A DNA stretch of 11,185 nucleotides from the NCBI GenBank assembly GCA_018398765.1, contig JAHBMJ010003390.1, forward strand, positions 1 to 11,185, in the 5' to 3' direction. Origin of the DNA: Chromera velia (lineage: Eukaryota > Sar > Chromeraceae). Positions 8,301 to 11,185 of this stretch are shown here, one piece after another. The notes under the pieces are model-generated. The model saw only the letters and a program-made list of their open reading frames with translations, was not told where the DNA came from and did not search any database. Each line of letters starts with the position of its first letter. The first letter of the stretch is position 1. Both the position numbers and the translations under genes were made by a program.

Positions 8301-9294
8301 GCAAATATGAAGAGACTGAGACTGACTAGAGTCTCCATACCCTATCCCGCCCCCTCACGTCTTCTGTCTCTTTCTGTAAGAAGACGAGGACAAAGAAAGA
8401 ACTCATCACTCTGCCCGGACATCTGAGAGAAAACTCTCATCATCGCACATTCGTATGAGTGTGTGTCCATGCAAAAATGTGAAGTCAACTGCATCGATGG
8501 CCTGACCATTGGGAGACACGTCACAGCAGAGCACCGTCTTCTGGTGCCCCCCCAGAGACACAGAATCACAACCCCCATTCGGACTCAAGTCAACCAGTCT
8601 GAGGGACTCATCTGACGTCAATACAGCCGCCAGGAGTTTCTCTGATCCTCTCCCCTCCTTTTGCTCATTCTGCTGCTGCTTTTGGGCTTTCGGAACCGGC
8701 GCCGGGAACAATTGCGCCTGTAGAAAGTCCTGTGCGTATCCCACAAGGTGTCTGTCCACCCTCAAACCCCGACCTCGGGGGTCCACTGACCAAAATGCTA
8801 GTGTCAAATCAACACCGACAGACAAAAAACCAGTGGGGCGAGAGGAGGACGGACACCCTATAAGTGCACTCATCGCACCTTTAGATGCGTGAGGTGTTGA
8901 GAATGCTTTTGTCAGGGTGCGAGTGGATGGATCCCACACCTTCAACTTACCCTCACTACCCGCTGTAACTAACAGAAACGAGCTCAACACCCCCCCTTTT
9001 GTTTTCCTCTTTTTCATCATGTTCTCTCCAACTGCAAACTCCGCCCAGTCTTCATCTTCCACTACCATCAACCCCTCACAGTCTTCAAATACAGGCACCT
9101 GCGAGATCTGCTTCCCTGTGTCCAGACTCCACACCGAAACCACACGGTCGCGTCCCAACACGGCAAGAACGTCCACGTCCTCCTCTGCCCCTTCCTCCTC
9201 ATCCTCATCATCCGCGGCCCCGGAGACATCGGGAGAAATCCGGAAAGAGAACTGGCAGATCGAGGCCACGTGGTCCTTCAGATTCAAAAGTTGC

Positions 9295-9338
<44 letters not shown>

Positions 9339-9863
9339 AATTCAGCGATCGGAGGGAGAAGGAAACAGTAAAAGCGAGCAAGGAAACAATGTGTTTGTTC
9401 AAGATTGACTCGACAAAGAGGCTGTATCTTTTTTTCTGTCTGTCGTCTTTTCTTTAAGCAGACGCGGCAACTGAGAGAGCAGCAAGTCTTCACGAAATGG
9501 TCACACTTTCCGCACAGGCAGCACGAAAATTGCATCACATAATTTCCTTCCTGAAACTTCCTTCCTATTCCCACCACATGTATACATGTGCCTACCACCA
9601 CATGTATACATGTACCTACCTGGATGTCTTCAGATCCCATGCCTTCACAACCCCGTCCTCCCCTCCCGAGAAGACGACCAGTACCCGGCGTCGGGGGTGG
9701 AACTGCACTGCCGTCACGGCCCCTGAGTGCCCCGAGAAGCTGTGCGTGCAGAAACCCCCTCTCGTGTCCCACACGCGCACGTTGGCGTCAGTCGAACCGG
9801 AGACAGCCAACGAGCCAGTGTGACTTAACGCGAGGGCAATCACAAAGGTGTTGGTCGCCTGCA

Positions 9864-9914
<51 letters not shown>

Positions 9915-10524
9915 CAATTTTACTTACAGATACACAGGCAGATAGAGAAAGAGAGTGGGTGGGGCATGACAAGCTCGGATAGGATGCAGATGGGCTGTCC
10001 CACTTACAAATGGACCCCCCCTCCCCCCGCACACCCGATTGGCACGCGGATTGAGGCAGGCAAGGGACGTTGTTTGCCAGCGACTTTGCCAGACAAAGAA
10101 AAAATCTGACTAGATGAAAGACGGCCTGACTGACTCTCCAGGATTTGGCGTTTTTCCAAGGAGACGCCGGAGCCTCCCCTGCATCCCCGTCTCCAGTTGC
10201 CTGCACTTCATCATCCCCCTTCCCCTGCCCCTTGCCCTTGGCATCCCTGTCCCATCTTCGAAGCAGCGTGCTCTTGCAGGCGCACAGCACCATTTTTCCA
10301 TCTTTGCTGACATCGAAAGTCAAAATTCCGTCTCCCTCGACCCCAAAGTGCCGAGGGGCACCCCCCGTCTCCCCCAAACGTCCTTGGAAAGGCGCCACAA
10401 CGTGCACCTCCTCGGCGCATAGACAGAAGACTTCTTCTGTGGCCTCACAGTACGCAATCTTTCCACCGGAAAAGAAGGCCTCTAGGACCCTCTCCTTCTT
10501 CCAGGTACTGCTGAGGGAGAGCAT
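3561..10524 (-). CDS. UTP13: UTP13/TBL3, WD40 subunit of the UTP-B complex of the SSU processome (12 exons)
   Basis: UTP13 is a U3 snoRNP-associated WD40 protein. With PWP2, UTP6, UTP12, UTP18 and UTP21 it forms UTP-B, which binds nascent pre-rRNA in the nucleolus for 18S rRNA maturation. Exons on the minus strand: 10524-10135, 9858-9620, 9294-8507, 8181-7682, 7414-7379, 7024-6935, 6680-6597, 6375-6235, 5722-5618, 5285-4816, 4501-4372, 3890-3561. They total 3303 bases, 1100 codons plus TAG. About 13 WD-type strands are visible, with Trp near residues 91, 160, 204, 265, 330, 378, 488, 541, 653, 695, 739 and 779 and a degenerate LRLVDL near 446. The C-terminal Utp13 domain follows (about 785-990), with WNTNGRHAW and YSERHLQRLQ matching human TBL3. 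It is longer than human or yeast (about 810) because of loop insertions and an acidic tail. The start is the first Met before SGGKIAYCE, which aligns with the TBL3 N-terminus. Confidence 0.93.
4521..4552 (+). repeat. (CA)16 microsatellite, (TG)16 in intron 10 of UTP13
   Basis: Perfect CA dinucleotide run. On the coding strand it is a TG tract that ends 18 bases before the 3' splice site AG at 4503-4502. Confidence 0.97.
4711..4726 (-). other. Exon-like 16-base segment within intron 10 (cryptic or poison exon candidate)
   Basis: A pyrimidine-rich tract ending CTCAG precedes AGACCTCTCGGCAAAG, which is followed by the good donor GTACGT. Skipping it joins exon 10 (ending CGA GG) to exon 11 (G TCT GAA) in frame and gives a protein that aligns with TBL3. 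Including it shifts the frame and reaches TGA at the start of exon 11. I therefore left it out of the coding sequence. Confidence 0.4.
5289..5358 (+). repeat. 70-base CA microsatellite, (TG)n in intron 9 of UTP13
   Basis: CA repeat interrupted once by G at 5320. On the coding strand the TG tract runs straight into the acceptor TGCAG of exon 10 (AG at 5287-5286). Confidence 0.97.
7094..7113 (+). repeat. Short GGAA-type microsatellite in intron 5 of UTP13
   Basis: Tandem GAAG units on the plus strand (TTCC on the coding strand), followed by more purine-rich sequence to about 7180. The tract lies about 70 bases upstream of the exon 6 acceptor at 7025. Confidence 0.85.
7379..7414 (-). other. 36-base microexon 5 of UTP13
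   Basis: Twelve codons, LIATSGQDKVAR, lie between acceptor TTTGCAG and donor GTCAGT, both exon borders in phase 0. They encode the strand that in human TBL3 reads LLATGSQDRTAK, so the exon is needed to complete a WD40 blade with the LW that starts exon 6. It is already counted in the UTP13 coding sequence. Confidence 0.9.
8251..8280 (+). repeat. (GGAA)n microsatellite in intron 3 of UTP13
   Basis: Perfect AGGA/GGAA tetranucleotide run of about 30 bases on the plus strand (TTCC on the coding strand), about 70 bases upstream of the exon 4 acceptor at 8182. Confidence 0.95.
9298..9329 (+). repeat. (CA)16 microsatellite, (TG)n at the 3' end of intron 2 of UTP13
   Basis: Perfect CA run. On the coding strand the TG tract is directly followed by CAG, the acceptor of exon 3, so it occupies the place of the pyrimidine tract. 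Confidence 0.97.
9571..9618 (-). repeat. 24-bp tandem duplication with palindrome at the donor end of intron 2
   Basis: Two 24-base units (9571-9594 and 9595-9618) differ at one base. Each contains the 14-base palindrome ACATGTATACATGT. On the coding strand, the exon-proximal copy contributes most of the donor GTAGGT used by exon 2 (starting at 9619). The other copy carries a near-copy, GTAGGC, 24 bases downstream. Confidence 0.85.
9868..9908 (+). repeat. CA microsatellite, (TG)20 at the 3' end of intron 1 of UTP13
   Basis: Perfect CA run of 41 bases. On the coding strand it is followed by TTTGTGCAG, the acceptor of exon 2 at 9859. Confidence 0.97.
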
Positions 10525-10640
10525 CTTTCCTTCTCGTCTCCTCTCTTATCTTGAAAGCAACATTGAGTCAAAAGACGGAAAACTGCACTTTAAAAAATGT
10601 CGTGATGATCCAATCTGTCTGCGTGGCTGTGGGGCTCCCC
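10525..10640 (-). promoter_or_regulatory. 5' flank of UTP13, no clear promoter motif
   Basis: The bases just upstream of the start codon read GAGAAGGAAAG then ATG on the minus strand, a purine-rich lead. Farther up is a TTTTTTAAAG stretch (about 10588-10597). I see no standard TATA box or initiator I can defend. This entry only marks the likely 5' UTR and core promoter. Confidence 0.3.
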
Positions 10641-10840
10641 AAAAGCACTGCGGAGGTTTGTGATCGAAACCGGGGTGGCGCACCGTCTCGTCGAAAGTCC
10701 AAGAGATCTTCGAACATGCAGGTTGGAGGATCGATGTTGGATCCGGGGGCTAGGTCGATCTGGCCCGGGAGACGGATCCCCTGAGCATTAATTTGTTCCA
10801 CTTTTTCAAAAACTAGGAAAACCATAGTAATACTATACAA
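10641..10840 (-). other. Short minus-strand reading frame, unidentified
   Basis: A frame beginning MYSITMVFLVFEKVEQINAQ and continuing through GIRLPGQIDLAPGSNIDPPT stays open to 10568, 43 bases upstream of the UTP13 start codon. Its composition is not repetitive and looks protein-like, but I match it to no family. It could be a remnant of an element or an unrelated 3' exon. There is no supporting splice evidence. Confidence 0.2.
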
Positions 10841-10867
10841 AGAAGTATAATGGATAAGTGTGTGAGA

Positions 10868-11185
10868 TTATATTGGGTTAACATTGGCACCTGAGACAGA
10901 AAACTTTGTTTTTTTTCCCTGTATTACAGTGGCAGGCCCGTTTCTGCTTTTTAATCCAGCACCGTCCATCATTGAAGCACTTCCGGTGCTTTGCGCGACA
11001 AGCATCACAGGGATCGGCTTGGCACTCCCCTCTCTTTCGGGTCTTTCTCGTGTACAGCTCTTCACTGCACCGAGTGGCCCCTCCACACTTTGTGAACTCC
11101 CCCCCACAACGAAAACATCGTCCGCAAACTTGTGCCCAAAGAAGAGGTAGGACCTCTAACCAATACCCAAACCGATCTGCAAGTT
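10868..11185 (-). other. Minus-strand fragment with KFADD motif, possible second RT remnant
   Basis: After a stop near 11150 the minus frame reads RSYLFFGHKFADDVFVVGGS, then continues open for about 85 codons through KPIPVMLVAQSTGSA and GKKTKFSVSGANVNPI to a stop at 10868. FADD and a later KKTKF recall motif C and the following Lys-rich segment of non-LTR RTs. However, the spacing between them is about twice the usual, and motifs A and B would lie outside the window. The assignment is weak; an unrelated coding exon is possible. Confidence 0.3.

Overview
The window reads as intron-rich nuclear DNA from a protist or alga. It holds one large spliced gene on the minus strand, non-LTR retrotransposon remains and a DNA-transposon-like insertion. 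The 3' splice sites are almost all TGCAG, often preceded by TG- or TGCATG-rich tracts. That style, the mid-range base composition and the mix of transposons make a chromerid-type alveolate alga my best guess, but nothing here is diagnostic and a stramenopile remains possible.

Region 1 (1-3235) is a nest of mobile elements. A minus-strand non-LTR reverse transcriptase (RT) gene is split into an upstream part (3235-2672) and a downstream part (659-1, running off the window). Between them lies a 2.0-kb insert (668/670-2671) with 28-bp terminal inverted repeats differing at one position, flanked by a perfect 8-bp target-site duplication, AGGTTCTG. Removing the insert and one duplication copy rejoins the RT reading frame exactly. 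The RT itself is dead: motif C reads FADN instead of FADD, and there is an in-frame TAG at 374-372. The insert carries a 33-bp GC-rich tandem array and a very AT-rich block. It also has a minus-strand spliced coding region with a PIP-box-like motif, an acidic segment and a basic patch, but no transposase that I recognise.

Region 2 (3236-3560) has no gene I can support and probably holds the 3' UTR of the next gene and the 5' edge of the retroelement.

Region 3 (3561-10524, minus strand) is one gene of 12 exons and 11 introns. It encodes an approximately 1100-residue WD40 protein that I recognise as UTP13/TBL3, the UTP-B subunit of the small-subunit processome that matures 18S rRNA in the nucleolus. 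Every exon junction was placed by matching phase, splice consensus and homology, and the spliced length is an exact multiple of three. Four introns carry (TG)n tracts at or close to the 3' splice site.

Region 4 (10525-11185) is the 5' flank of UTP13 followed by two short minus-strand reading frames. One contains KFADD, which resembles an RT motif, but I could not identify it firmly.
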